From Streptomyces canus (GTDB lineage Bacteria > Actinomycetota > Actinomycetes > Streptomycetales > Streptomycetaceae): a stretch of DNA of 64,000 bases. Position numbers and translations under genes: made by a program. The notes under the pieces were generated by a model, which was given only the letters and a program-made list of their open reading frames with translations, was not told the origin of the DNA and did not search any database. Location of the stretch: the NCBI RefSeq assembly GCF_030816965.1, contig NZ_JAUSYQ010000002.1, positions 8,422,001 through 8,486,000 on the forward strand. The letters are read 5' to 3'. Below are positions 54,366 to 62,596 of this stretch, one piece after another (the first letter of the stretch is position 1; every line of letters begins with the position of its first letter).

Positions 54366-55616
54366 GTGCCGATGCAACCCTGGTTCACCGACGCCAAGTT
54401 GGGGATCTTCATCCACTGGGGCATCTACGCCGTGGACGGCGTCCAGGAGTCCTGGTCGTTCTACGACGACATCGTCCCGCACGATCAGTACATGTCCCAG
54501 CTGGAGCGGTTCACGGGGGCGAAGTACGACCCCCGTGAGTGGGCCGACCTGTTCGCCCGTGCCGGCGCCAGGTACGCCGTGCTGACGACCCGTCACCATG
54601 ACGGCGTGGCCCTGTGGGACACGCAGTACGGCGAGCTGAACCTCGGCAGGGACTACGTCGGCCCCTATGTCGAGGCCCTGCGCGAGAAGGACCTCAAGGT
54701 CGGCTTCTACTACTCGCACTCCGACTGGAACCACCCCGACTACGCCTCCACGCGCAAGCCGGGCCGCCCGCCGGAGCAGGAGGACAACCGCTACTCCGAG
54801 GTCGCCGCCGAGGACGAGGACCTGGCGGCCTGGGAGCGGTTCATCGCCTACCGGGACGGCCAGATCCGGGAGCTCGCCTCCCGCTACCGGCCCGACCTGA
54901 TGTGGTTCGACGGCGAGTGGGACCGCAGCGAGGAGCAGTGGCGCATCCCCGAACTCGCCGCGCTCATACGGTCCTACGTGCCGGACGTCGTCTTCAACGC
55001 GCGCATGCTCAGCGAGGGCGACTACGCCACCCCCGAACAGGGCGCTCCCATCGAACCTCCCGACGGTCCCTGGGAGTTGTGCCTGACGATCAACGACTCC
55101 TGGGGGTACCAGCACCAGGACCACAACCACAAGTCGCTCGCCCAGCTGATCCGCTACTTCACCGAGACCATCGGTGGGGGCGGCAATCTGCTGCTCGACG
55201 TCGGCCCGATGGAGGACGGCACCATCCCCGAGCCTCAGGTGGAGCGCCTGGAGGGTCTGGGGGAGTGGATCCGCAAGCACTCCGAGGCCGTGTACGGGAC
55301 CGTGCGCGGGCTGCCCGCCGGGCACCACTACGGACCCAGCACGCTCTCTGCGGACGGCCGGACGCTCTATCTGGTGCTCTTCGACGCGCCGCGCGCCGAG
55401 GTCGGGCTGCGAGGGCTGGTCACCCCGGTCCGCAAGGTCACCGTCCTGGGTACCGGGGCCGAGCTCGGGCACCGGGTGGTCGGCGGGCTCCACGAGGCCG
55501 TGGGCATCGTGTGGATCGACCCGCCCGCCGAGTCCGACCTCGACCCGTACGCCACGGTGCTCAAGGTCGAGCTGGACGGGGAAGCGGAGCTGTACCGGGG
55601 GGCCGGCCGGTTCTGA
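54366..55616 (+). CDS. Alpha-L-fucosidase, GH29
   Basis: 416 aa, GTG start with GGAGGGGG seven bases upstream, four bases after the mannosidase gene. GH29 features: WFTDAKLGIFIHWGIYAVDG at the N-terminus, TTRHHDGVALWDT, SHSDWNHPDY and nucleophile Asp182 in DLMWFDGEWDRS; later GGGGNLLLDVGPMEDGTI. No signal peptide, so it works on imported oligosaccharides. Removes alpha-linked fucose. With GH38 and GH2 it suggests a fucose-, mannose- and galactose-containing glycan. Confidence 0.94.
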   Translation: MPMQPWFTDAKLGIFIHWGIYAVDGVQESWSFYDDIVPHDQYMSQLERFTGAKYDPREWADLFARAGARYAVLTTRHHDGVALWDTQYGELNLGRDYVGPYVEALREKDLKVGFYYSHSDWNHPDYASTRKPGRPPEQEDNRYSEVAAEDEDLAAWERFIAYRDGQIRELASRYRPDLMWFDGEWDRSEEQWRIPELAALIRSYVPDVVFNARMLSEGDYATPEQGAPIEPPDGPWELCLTINDSWGYQHQDHNHKSLAQLIRYFTETIGGGGNLLLDVGPMEDGTIPEPQVERLEGLGEWIRKHSEAVYGTVRGLPAGHHYGPSTLSADGRTLYLVLFDAPRAEVGLRGLVTPVRKVTVLGTGAELGHRVVGGLHEAVGIVWIDPPAESDLDPYATVLKVELDGEAELYRGAGRF

Positions 55617-55662
55617 GGGCGATTCCCACCTGAGGTTGGTGTGCGACCCCGCCGCCGAACTG

Positions 55663-55698
55663 CCCCCACGCCTGGCCGAGTCGGCACAGGCGTGGGGG
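55663..55698. terminator. Bidirectional hairpin between fucosidase and chitinase genes
   Basis: A perfect 12-bp stem (55663-55674 with 55687-55698) and a 12-base loop, between convergent stops. Confidence 0.8.
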
Positions 55699-55725
55699 TG
55701 TGCGGCCGCTTGACCGCCGTTCGGC

Positions 55726-57402
55726 TCAGCCGGTGAAGCCGGCCGTGATCGAGGTGAACTGCCAGTTGTTCTGGCTGATGCCGGAGCAGTTGCTCGTCAC
55801 CCCGCCGCCCGGGCACGGCCGGTCCCGGTTGACCGACCAGAACGCGAGCCGGGCGATGTGACGGGAGTTCGCCCAGTCACGGATCTGGGTCCAGATCGCC
55901 GTGCTGGTCAACTCCTGCTGATCACTGAGGCCGTTCATGCCGGAGATCCCGATGTGGGCGTAGGCCGTCGCGTCGTCCCACCCGAAGGTCGACTTCAGTT
56001 TGGTCTTCAGCCCCTCCGACGCGTTCACGGTGTTGCCGTACATGTCGCTGCCGCCGCCGAAGTCGAACGGCATGATCGTGAAGACGTCGACGTTCGCGTT
56101 CAGCGCCTTGGCCTGCTCGATCAGCCGGTTGCCCCAGTACGTCGGCCCGGTCGTCGAGGTGCCGAAGGTGAGGATGGTCCTCAGGCCCGGGTTGTTGGCC
56201 TTGACGATCTTCAGGGCGTTCAGGATCCGGTCCTGCACGGTCGCGTTCTCGAACTCGTCCGTGTTCTCGATGTCGACGTCGATGGCCTTGAGACCGTACG
56301 CGTCGATCACCTTCTGGTAGGCACCCGCCAGCGCCTCGGGGGTCGAGCAGTTCGGACCGAGCTTGTTGCCGCTCCAGCCGCCGATCGACGGGACGATGTC
56401 ACCGCCCGCGGACCGGACGGCGTTGATGACGGACTGGTCGTTGCCGCCGGTCAGCGGCCTGCTGCCGTCCCAGGCGGGGTTGCAGCCACCGGAGGAGAGG
56501 ATGAACGCCATCGTGTACCACTTGATCCCGGTCGCGCTCATCACCGAGGTCGCGCTCGGCGGATCACCCCAGCCGAGGTAGAGATAGGGGGCGGCCTGCT
56601 TGAACCCGGTCCCGCCACCGCCGCCCGCCTCGGTCGTCACGGACACGGCGTTGGAGGCCGCCGAGACGTTGCCGGCCGCGTCCCGGGCCTTCACGGTGAA
56701 GGTGTAGGAGGTACTGGCGGCGAGGCCGCTCACGGTCGCGCTGGTGCCGGACACGCTCAGCACCTGGTTCGACCCGCTGTAGACGTCGTACGCCGTCACG
56801 CCGACGTTGTCGGAGGAGGCGCTCCACGCGAGGGACGCGCTGGAGGAGGTCTTCGCGGTGGACCGCAGACTCCCGGGCGCGCTCGGCGCCTGCGTGTCCG
56901 AACCACCGCCGCCGGGCCCGTCGAGGCTGATGTCGTCGGCGTAGTAGGTGCCCTGGGCGTACCAGCCGTGGACGTAGACGGTGGCACTGGTCTGCGAGGC
57001 GCCGGTGGTGAAGCTCGTGGTGAGCTGGCTGTACGCCGACGGGGAGGTCGTCCACGTGGAGGCGCCGCCGTCGACGCCGAGGTAGACGTACGAGCCGCGC
57101 ACCCAGCCGCTGAGGCTGTAGGTGGTGTTCGGCTGGACGGCGACGGTCTGGCTGCACTGGGCGTTGTCGCTCGAACTCACCGCGCCCTGAAGGGACTTGG
57201 TGCCTCCGTGCACGGGAGAGGAGACGACGGAGCCGAGGTTGCCGGTGCAGGTCCAGGGGGAGAGGTTCCCGGATTCGAAACCGGGGTTGGTCAGGACGTT
57301 GGCCGCCTGAGCCGTGCCGGGCAGCGCGACGGCTCCGACGAAAGCCAGTGCGGCGGAGCCGAGGAGAGCGAGGAGTCTGGAACGTCTGAGTGGGTTGCGC
57401 AC
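55726..57402 (-). CDS. Secreted chitinase, CBM-FnIII-GH18
   Basis: 558 aa from a GTG at 57402 with AGGGAG upstream. Signal peptide: [20 protein letters not shown], cleavage after AQA near residue 34. Then a beta-sandwich carbohydrate-binding module ([18 protein letters not shown], about 35-165), a fibronectin type III domain ([20 protein letters not shown] then [18 protein letters not shown], about 175-260), a Gly-rich linker and a GH18 barrel. Active site DxxDxDxE appears as [10 protein letters not shown] with catalytic Glu379. This is the Streptomyces ChiA/B/C-like exo/endo-chitinase layout. A DasR-type box sits in the promoter. The open frame upstream of the GTG is not coding. Confidence 0.92.
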   Translation of the reverse strand: MRNPLRRSRLLALLGSAALAFVGAVALPGTAQAANVLTNPGFESGNLSPWTCTGNLGSVVSSPVHGGTKSLQGAVSSSDNAQCSQTVAVQPNTTYSLSGWVRGSYVYLGVDGGASTWTTSPSAYSQLTTSFTTGASQTSATVYVHGWYAQGTYYADDISLDGPGGGGSDTQAPSAPGSLRSTAKTSSSASLAWSASSDNVGVTAYDVYSGSNQVLSVSGTSATVSGLAASTSYTFTVKARDAAGNVSAASNAVSVTTEAGGGGGTGFKQAAPYLYLGWGDPPSATSVMSATGIKWYTMAFILSSGGCNPAWDGSRPLTGGNDQSVINAVRSAGGDIVPSIGGWSGNKLGPNCSTPEALAGAYQKVIDAYGLKAIDVDIENTDEFENATVQDRILNALKIVKANNPGLRTILTFGTSTTGPTYWGNRLIEQAKALNANVDVFTIMPFDFGGGSDMYGNTVNASEGLKTKLKSTFGWDDATAYAHIGISGMNGLSDQQELTSTAIWTQIRDWANSRHIARLAFWSVNRDRPCPGGGVTSNCSGISQNNWQFTSITAGFTG

Positions 57403-57468
57403 GCGATCTCCCTGAAGGAATGGGGGCGTTCGGGAGTGCAGAGAGGTGCAGGGGGTGCGCAACCAAGT

Positions 57469-57480
57469 TGGTATGGACCA
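57469..57480. promoter_or_regulatory. DasR-type box (dre) in the chitinase promoter
   Basis: TGGTATGGACCA matches the dre core TGGTCTAGACCA at 10 of 12 positions and lies 67 bases upstream of the chitinase start. A TTGACA (minus strand, 57493-57488) just upstream gives a -35 box whose spacer would contain the dre, as in known Streptomyces chitinase promoters. DasR represses until glucosamine phosphates are present. Confidence 0.7.
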
Positions 57481-57565
57481 ATCCACCTGTCAAGACAACT
57501 GACGGAAGTCGGACAGGCCACAGGGGCGCGGGGCTGGATCAAGACACCCGCGCCCGGCAGGAAAC

Positions 57566-58690
57566 CTAAAGCGGCAGGGCCGCCTGAGCCGTTTCCACCG
57601 CAGGTGCAGGCGCGGGAACGGAAGGCAACAAGGGTTCGACCTCCTCGACCCGCTGATGAGGCACCGACACCGGCCGCAACTGCCTGAGCCCCGAGACCAC
57701 CGTGTAGTCCTGCCCCAGGAACGGCGGCTCGATCACCCCGGTGTCCTCGCCGAGCGCCAACTGCACAGCGGCCCACGGCACGTTGACCCCGCACAGGGAG
57801 AGCTGGTGCAGTCCGCCCGCAGGCCGCGTGTTGACGTCCATGAGCACGGGCCGGTCACCGAACATCCGGAACTGGATGTTGGACAGATAGTGCAGCCCGA
57901 ACCCCTCGGCGATCAGCCGTGCCGGTTCCAGCCACTGCTCGTGCTGGGTGAACCCGCGCCGCCGCCCGTTCTTCGTGCGGCCGATCGCCAGCCGCACCCG
58001 GTTGTCGGTCCCGGTGAGCGTGTCCACCGACACCTCCGGCTGCTCAAGACGCGGCATGACCAGCCAGTCCACCTGCTCGTCGGCCTGCTCGAGCGCCTCG
58101 ACGACCGTGTCGAGCGACACGTACGGACCGGGGAACCCGTTGAGCTGCGCGAGGGAGAAGGGCGCGCGCGTGATGACCCGGAAGCCCACCCCGCCCGCGC
58201 CGGACGCGGGCTTGAAGCAGGCCTTGTGACCGCCGGCCTCCAGTTCCTCCACGGCCGCGACCAGCTCGTCCGCGGTCCGCACCCGCCACCACGGCGGCAC
58301 CGGAACACCGACCGCCTGGACCGCCTCGTAGGCGACGACCTTGTCGTGGAAGACGGCGACGGCCTCCGGCGGCGGTGCGAGCAGCGCCGTACCGATCGCG
58401 GCGAAGTCGGCGCGATGGGCGACGATCGCCGCCTGGTGCAGCCGGGGCACGAACACGTCGATGCCACGCCGCTGGCACTGGTCGAGGGCGAACTCGACGT
58501 AGCCGGCCGGGGACAGCCCCTCCGGCTCCAGCTCGGCGGTGTCCGCGGCGGCCAGCACGGGAGAGTCGGCGTCTCCGTGCGTCGCATGGATCTCGACGGC
58601 TCTGGCGCTGGGATTTCGCCGCAGCTGATCCATGAAGAACACGTTCTCCGCGTACGTGCGGTTGAGCCAGACGCGTACGCGAGAGAGCAT
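57566..58690 (-). CDS. ATP-grasp domain protein
   Basis: 374 aa from the ATG at 58690 (GAAAGGCGG upstream). N-terminal pre-ATP-grasp fold (RVWLNRTYAENVFFMDQL, IHATHGDADSPVLAAAD), then the ATP-grasp domain: VFHDKVVAYEAVQAVGVPVP, GGHKACFKPASGAGGVGFRV (Lys and glycine-rich loop, about residue 175) and the metal-binding DVNTRPAGGLHQLSLCG with its Asp and Asn near residue 315. Such ligases join a carboxylate to an amine or thiol. The C-terminus is Pro/Ala-rich. The substrate is unknown. The metallophosphoesterase gene diverges from it, and the chitinase gene follows. Confidence 0.82.
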   Translation of the reverse strand: MLSRVRVWLNRTYAENVFFMDQLRRNPSARAVEIHATHGDADSPVLAAADTAELEPEGLSPAGYVEFALDQCQRRGIDVFVPRLHQAAIVAHRADFAAIGTALLAPPPEAVAVFHDKVVAYEAVQAVGVPVPPWWRVRTADELVAAVEELEAGGHKACFKPASGAGGVGFRVITRAPFSLAQLNGFPGPYVSLDTVVEALEQADEQVDWLVMPRLEQPEVSVDTLTGTDNRVRLAIGRTKNGRRRGFTQHEQWLEPARLIAEGFGLHYLSNIQFRMFGDRPVLMDVNTRPAGGLHQLSLCGVNVPWAAVQLALGEDTGVIEPPFLGQDYTVVSGLRQLRPVSVPHQRVEEVEPLLPSVPAPAPAVETAQAALPL

Positions 58691-58956
58691 GCAGGCCGCC
58701 TTTCGGGTTTTTCGGGCAGGGGGAAGCAGGCCCGTGCCCGGGCAGGGTGGTTGGAGGGTCACCAAACCGCCCCTTGCGAAGGGGAAGTTTCAGAGCGGTG
58801 GTGGTGGGGCGATCATACGGCTTTCCAGGGGCCACGCGTGCAACACCCGTGTTACGGAATTTCCGATCATGAAGCTCAGCCGCCCCGGGCCACTCTTGTA
58901 CCGGGAAACCAAATGTGTTCTCGTGGTCCCACCCGGGTGATCGGAGGGGGCGAGAG

Positions 58957-59817
58957 GTGACGTCTGTGGCCGGTGGTGCGGCCCAGCTGCTGGCCGTCAG
59001 TGACCTGCACATCGGCTATCCCGAGAACCGTTCCCTCGTCGAGCGGATGCGCCCCGGCACCGACGACGACTGGCTCCTGGTGGCCGGTGACGTCGCCGAG
59101 ACCGTCGCCGACATCCGCTGGGCCCTCGATACCCTCGCCGGCCGCTTCCGCCAGGTCGTCTGGGCCCCCGGCAACCACGAACTGTGGACCCATCCGAAGG
59201 ACACCGTCACCCTGCGCGGGGTAGCCCGCTACGAGCACCTCGTGGAGATGTGCCGGGAAATCGGCGTCCTCACCCCCGAGGACCCCTATCCCATCTGGGA
59301 CGGCCCCGGCGGCCCGGTCGTCGTGGCCCCGCTGTTCCTGCTGTACGACTATTCCTTCCTGCCGGCCGGCTGCACCACCAAGGAGCAGGGCCTCACGTAC
59401 GCGCACGGCACCGGCGTCGTCTGCAACGACGAGTTCCTGCTGCACCCCGACCCCTACCCGTCCCGCGAGGCCTGGTGCCGGGCCCGGGTCGCCGAGACCG
59501 AGCGCAGACTCGCCGCGCTCCCCGACGACCTGCCCACGGTCCTGATCAACCACTACCCGCTGGACCGGCACCCGACGGACGTCCTGTGGTACCCCGAGTT
59601 CGCGATGTGGTGCGGCACCACGCTGACCGCCGACTGGCACCGCAGGTTCCGCGTCGAGACCATGGTCTACGGCCATCTGCACATCCCGCGGACCACCTGG
59701 CACGAGGGCGTCCGCTTCGAGGAGGTGTCGGTGGGCTATCCGCGGGAGTGGCGCAAGCGGCCGGAGCCGCCCGGACGGCTGCGCCGGATCGTGCCCGGGG
59801 AGGTCGGCGCACGGTGA
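58957..59817 (+). CDS. Cytoplasmic metallophosphoesterase
   Basis: 286 aa, GTG with GGAGGGGG six bases upstream. Calcineurin-like motifs: LLAVSDLHIGYPENR (Asp16, His18), LLVAGDVAETV (Asp45), VWAPGNHELW (Asn73, His74), VLINHYPLDRHPTD (His) and MVYGHLHIPRTTW (GHxH). No signal peptide or membrane segment. The stop overlaps the start of the phosphopantetheinyl transferase gene (GTGA), so the two are translationally coupled; such pairs are conserved in Streptomyces and suggest a link to CoA or phosphopantetheine turnover, perhaps hydrolysis of the by-product 3',5'-ADP or a carrier-protein phosphodiester. This role is inference. Confidence 0.88.
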   Translation: MTSVAGGAAQLLAVSDLHIGYPENRSLVERMRPGTDDDWLLVAGDVAETVADIRWALDTLAGRFRQVVWAPGNHELWTHPKDTVTLRGVARYEHLVEMCREIGVLTPEDPYPIWDGPGGPVVVAPLFLLYDYSFLPAGCTTKEQGLTYAHGTGVVCNDEFLLHPDPYPSREAWCRARVAETERRLAALPDDLPTVLINHYPLDRHPTDVLWYPEFAMWCGTTLTADWHRRFRVETMVYGHLHIPRTTWHEGVRFEEVSVGYPREWRKRPEPPGRLRRIVPGEVGAR

Positions 59818-60494
59818 TCGAGGAACTCCTGCCGGACTCGGTGGTGTCCGTCGAGGTCCATGGTCACGACGAGCCGGAGAACGCCACGCTGTACCCCGAG
59901 GAGGCCGCGCTCATCGCCCCCGCGGTGCCCAGACGCCGGCGTGAGTTCACCGTCGTGCGGGCCTGCGCCCGCCGGGCCATGGAGAAGCTCGGGGTGCCGC
60001 CGCAGCCGGTCCTGCCCGGGGAACGCGGCGCCCCGCGGTGGCCGGCCGGCCTCACCGGCAGCATGACCCACTGCGACGGCTACTGCGCCGCCGCCCTGGT
60101 CCGCGCCACCGACCTGGCCTCCCTCGGCATCGACGCCGAACCCCACGGACCGCTTCCGGAGGGCGTGCTGGAGAGTGTCTCCCTGCCGGGGGAACGGGTC
60201 AGGCTGCGGGAACTCGCCGGGACGTACCCCGCGGTCCACTGGGACCGGTTGCTGTTCAGCGCCAAGGAGTCCGTCTACAAGGCGTGGTTCCCGCTCACCG
60301 GCAAGTGGCTGGACTTCACCGAGGCCGACATAGAGATCCTCGTCGACCCCGCACAGCCCTCCGGCGGCGCTCTGCGTGCCGAACTCCTTGTCCCCGGCCC
60401 GCTGGTGGGCGGCGAGCGCCGCGGCGTCCTCGAGGGCCGCTGGACGGTCCGGGGCGGCCTGGTCGCGACATCGGTGACCGTGCCGCACGCCTGA
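59814..60494 (+). CDS. 4'-phosphopantetheinyl transferase (EntD/Sfp-type)
   Basis: 226 aa. Moves phosphopantetheine from CoA to a serine of carrier proteins. Motifs: AGLTGSMTHCDGYCAAAL (P-x-x-G-S-x-T-H-C, residues 79-96), SLGIDAEPHGPLP with Mg ligands Asp107 and Glu109, and LLFSAKESVYKAWFPLTG with Glu152 and Lys151. EntD-like spacing, so it probably serves non-ribosomal peptide or polyketide synthases; none lies in the window. GTG start overlaps the previous stop. Confidence 0.95.
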   Translation: MIEELLPDSVVSVEVHGHDEPENATLYPEEAALIAPAVPRRRREFTVVRACARRAMEKLGVPPQPVLPGERGAPRWPAGLTGSMTHCDGYCAAALVRATDLASLGIDAEPHGPLPEGVLESVSLPGERVRLRELAGTYPAVHWDRLLFSAKESVYKAWFPLTGKWLDFTEADIEILVDPAQPSGGALRAELLVPGPLVGGERRGVLEGRWTVRGGLVATSVTVPHA

Positions 60495-60515
60495 GCGCAC
60501 GGCGCGGTCGTACGT

Positions 60516-60755
60516 CTAGGACTCCGGCGGACACCAGCTCTGCAGGAGCCTGAAGAACGCCTCCTCGTTGCCCGCGAGGCCCGCGTCCGCCAGCGCCTGT
60601 TCGGCCTCGGCGAGGACCGCCGGCGGGACGACCGGTGGTCGGGCGGTGTCGGGCGGGCCGGCCGCGGTGTCGAAGGCGGCTCGGACCGTGTGCAACAGCC
60701 GCAGATAGGCCTGGACGGCGGTGCGCTCACGGTCGGTCAGTACGGCGGTGGGCAT
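60516..60755 (-). CDS. Small hypothetical protein
   Basis: 79 aa from the ATG at 60755 (GGGGAGAG upstream). Starts MPTAVLTDRERTAVQAYLRL, followed by a helical stretch, a Pro-rich segment (PPDTARPPVVPPAVLAEAEQ, cut here) and a second helical part (GNEEAFFRLLQSWCPPES end). No recognisable domain or membrane segment. The codon usage is like its neighbours. It converges on the phosphopantetheinyl transferase gene. The open frame runs 34 codons further upstream, without a better start. Conservation in other Streptomyces would confirm it is real. Confidence 0.6.
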   Translation of the reverse strand: MPTAVLTDRERTAVQAYLRLLHTVRAAFDTAAGPPDTARPPVVPPAVLAEAEQALADAGLAGNEEAFFRLLQSWCPPES

Positions 60756-60997
60756 CGGCGGCTCTCCCCAAGTCGGCGTCGGTCGCACCCTGGACGGGGC
60801 GCGTCGGTCGCAGCCCGTACGGGCGTGCATCTCCAGCTTGCCGTCCACCACTGACAATCCGGTTTCCGCGCCCGTTCGTCCGGCCGCTTAGCGGAGGCGA
60901 AACCTCACCGAAATCACTGGAGGGAAAGCGGTCCTACGCTGGGAGGAAGGGCTTTCGGCCGTCTTGATCCGCGGCCAGGAGAACGGGAGGCGAGCAC

Positions 60998-62020
60998 ATG
61001 GTCGACGACCCGCGCCGGCGCCCGGTGCGCGCCGTCCGGCTGCGCTCGGTGGGCGACGCAGAACTGGAGTTGCAGTACCGCGTGGTGCACGGTTACCGCC
61101 GCGCTTTCCGCATGGCGGGCCAGGGACCGCCGCTCGTCCTCATCCACGGCATCGGTGACTCCTCGGCGACCTGGGCCGAGCTGATTCCGGACCTCGCCCG
61201 CACCCACACCGTGATCGCCCCCGACCTGCTCGGTCACGGCGACTCCGACAAGCCGCGGGCCGACTACTCGGTGGCCGCGTACGCCAACGGCGTGCGTGAT
61301 CTGCTCACCACTCTCAACATCGAGTCGGCCACCCTGGTCGGGCACTCACTGGGCGGGGGAGTGGCCATGCAGTTCGCCTACCAGTTCCCCGAACGCACCG
61401 AGCGGCTCATCCTGGTCAGCGCCGGCGGTGTGGGCCGCGAGGTCAACCCCGTGCTGCGGCTGGTCTCCCTGCCCGGCGCCCACCTCATGCTGTCCTCGCT
61501 GCGGCTGCCCGGCATGCGGCTCCAAGTAAGCCTCGCCGTCCGCCTGATGAAGCTCCTGGACACCGACCTCGGCCAGGACGCCCCGGATCTGCTCAACCTC
61601 GTCGACGCGCTCCCGGACGAGACCTCACGCAACGCCTTCATCCGCACCCTGCGCGCGGTCGTCGACTGGCGTGGCCAGGTCGTCACCATGCTCGACCGCT
61701 GCTACCTCACCGAGGGCATGCCGACCATGCTCCTGTGGGGCGACCGGGACAGCGTGGTACCCGTCCGGCACGCGTTCGGGGCGCACGAGGCGATGCCGGG
61801 CAGCCGCCTGGAGATCTTCGAGGGCGCCGGTCACTTCCCGTTCCACAGCGATCCCACGCGGTTCGTCTCGCTGGTCGAGGAGTTCACGGCGACCACGGCT
61901 CCGGCGGACTGGAGCCGTGACCACTGGAGGCAACTGCTCCGGGACGGCGGCCCCGGCACCTCGCGGGCACGGCGCGGGGAGCGTGACCTGAGAGAGGCGA
62001 GCGAACGCAGCGCGACATGA
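60998..62020 (+). CDS. Alpha/beta hydrolase
   Basis: 340 aa, ATG with GGGAGG upstream. Oxyanion-hole motif PPLVLIHGIGDSSATWAEL (about residues 44-62), APDLLGHGDSDKPRADYS, nucleophile elbow ATLVGHSLGGGVAMQFAYQ (Ser near residue 116), acid Asp in LLWGDRDSVVPV and His in FEGAGHFPFHSDP (about residue 282). Resembles haloperoxidase-like or ester/lactone hydrolases. The C-terminal 30 residues are rich in Arg and Ser and look disordered. It converges with the ImmA/IrrE-type gene. Substrate unknown. Confidence 0.9.
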   Translation: MVDDPRRRPVRAVRLRSVGDAELELQYRVVHGYRRAFRMAGQGPPLVLIHGIGDSSATWAELIPDLARTHTVIAPDLLGHGDSDKPRADYSVAAYANGVRDLLTTLNIESATLVGHSLGGGVAMQFAYQFPERTERLILVSAGGVGREVNPVLRLVSLPGAHLMLSSLRLPGMRLQVSLAVRLMKLLDTDLGQDAPDLLNLVDALPDETSRNAFIRTLRAVVDWRGQVVTMLDRCYLTEGMPTMLLWGDRDSVVPVRHAFGAHEAMPGSRLEIFEGAGHFPFHSDPTRFVSLVEEFTATTAPADWSRDHWRQLLRDGGPGTSRARRGERDLREASERSAT

Positions 62021-62033
62021 CGACGGGGCAGGC

Positions 62034-62582
62034 TCAGCCCTGTGGCCCCAGATACCCCAGCGACGCCTCGATCCGTCCCGCCAGACGGTCCCGCTGCACC
62101 GGTCCCCGCAGCGACGAACCGGCCAGCCACGTCCGGCACTTGCTGGCCAGCAACAGGCCGAAGCTCTCCGCCTCCCGCTCGTCGTCGAGCTCGAAGCGGC
62201 TACGGGCGGCCACCTTGCGGACCGTGGCCTGGAGATCGGCGTCGTCGCAGAGGAGGCGGGCGGCGACCGCGGCGCCCTCGACGTGGTGGGAGCAGTGGCC
62301 GGCGTTCATGTGCCACAGCTCGTGGCCGAGGATGACCAACTGGTGGTCGGGGGCGGTGCGTTCCTCGATCACCACGAGGTCCTGGTCGGCCATGTCGAGC
62401 CACAGCCCGCTGGCCGTGCCGGGCGGGAAGGGCGCCGTACGGAAGTGGACCGGGCGGCCCCGGCGTCTGCTCATCGCGTCGCACAGGGCCCCGTAGAGGT
62501 CCTCGGGCCGTGCGGGGGCGTCGAGTTCCAGTTCCGCCACCAACTCGCCGCTCAGGCGGCGCATGTGCTTACCGATGCCCAC
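62034..62582 (-). CDS. ImmA/IrrE-family metallopeptidase-like protein
   Basis: 182 aa, GTG at 62582 with GGGAGA five bases upstream. The zinc motif HExxH is seen as ILGHELWHMNAGHC (His87, Glu88, His91), with a further acidic residue in DDEREAESFGLLLAS. ImmA-type proteases cleave a partner XRE repressor to derepress genes; here the XRE gene is 14 bases upstream in the same operon. This pair is very common in Streptomyces, sometimes annotated as toxin-antitoxin. GLWLDMADQDLVVIEE and RTAPDHQLVI are family-typical. Confidence 0.85.
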   Translation of the reverse strand: MGIGKHMRRLSGELVAELELDAPARPEDLYGALCDAMSRRRGRPVHFRTAPFPPGTASGLWLDMADQDLVVIEERTAPDHQLVILGHELWHMNAGHCSHHVEGAAVAARLLCDDADLQATVRKVAARSRFELDDEREAESFGLLLASKCRTWLAGSSLRGPVQRDRLAGRIEASLGYLGPQG

Positions 62583-62596
62583 AGTTGTCTCCCGGA

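Noticed and set aside
51197..54424. 1075-codon open frame on the minus strand
   Set aside because: It lies antisense to the GH38 gene, whose protein is clearly recognised. The long antisense frame follows from third-position G/C in a gene of this composition; the translation is low-complexity without any family motif.
58842..58865. Short palindromes (AACAC-CC-GTGTT and GGAA-T-TTCC) between the ATP-grasp and esterase genes
   Set aside because: Arms of four to five bases are expected by chance in 266 bases; not called as operators.
60756..60857. N-terminal extension of the small hypothetical protein
   Set aside because: The ATG at 60755 has a good ribosome site, whereas the extension is Arg/Pro-rich with no start signal.
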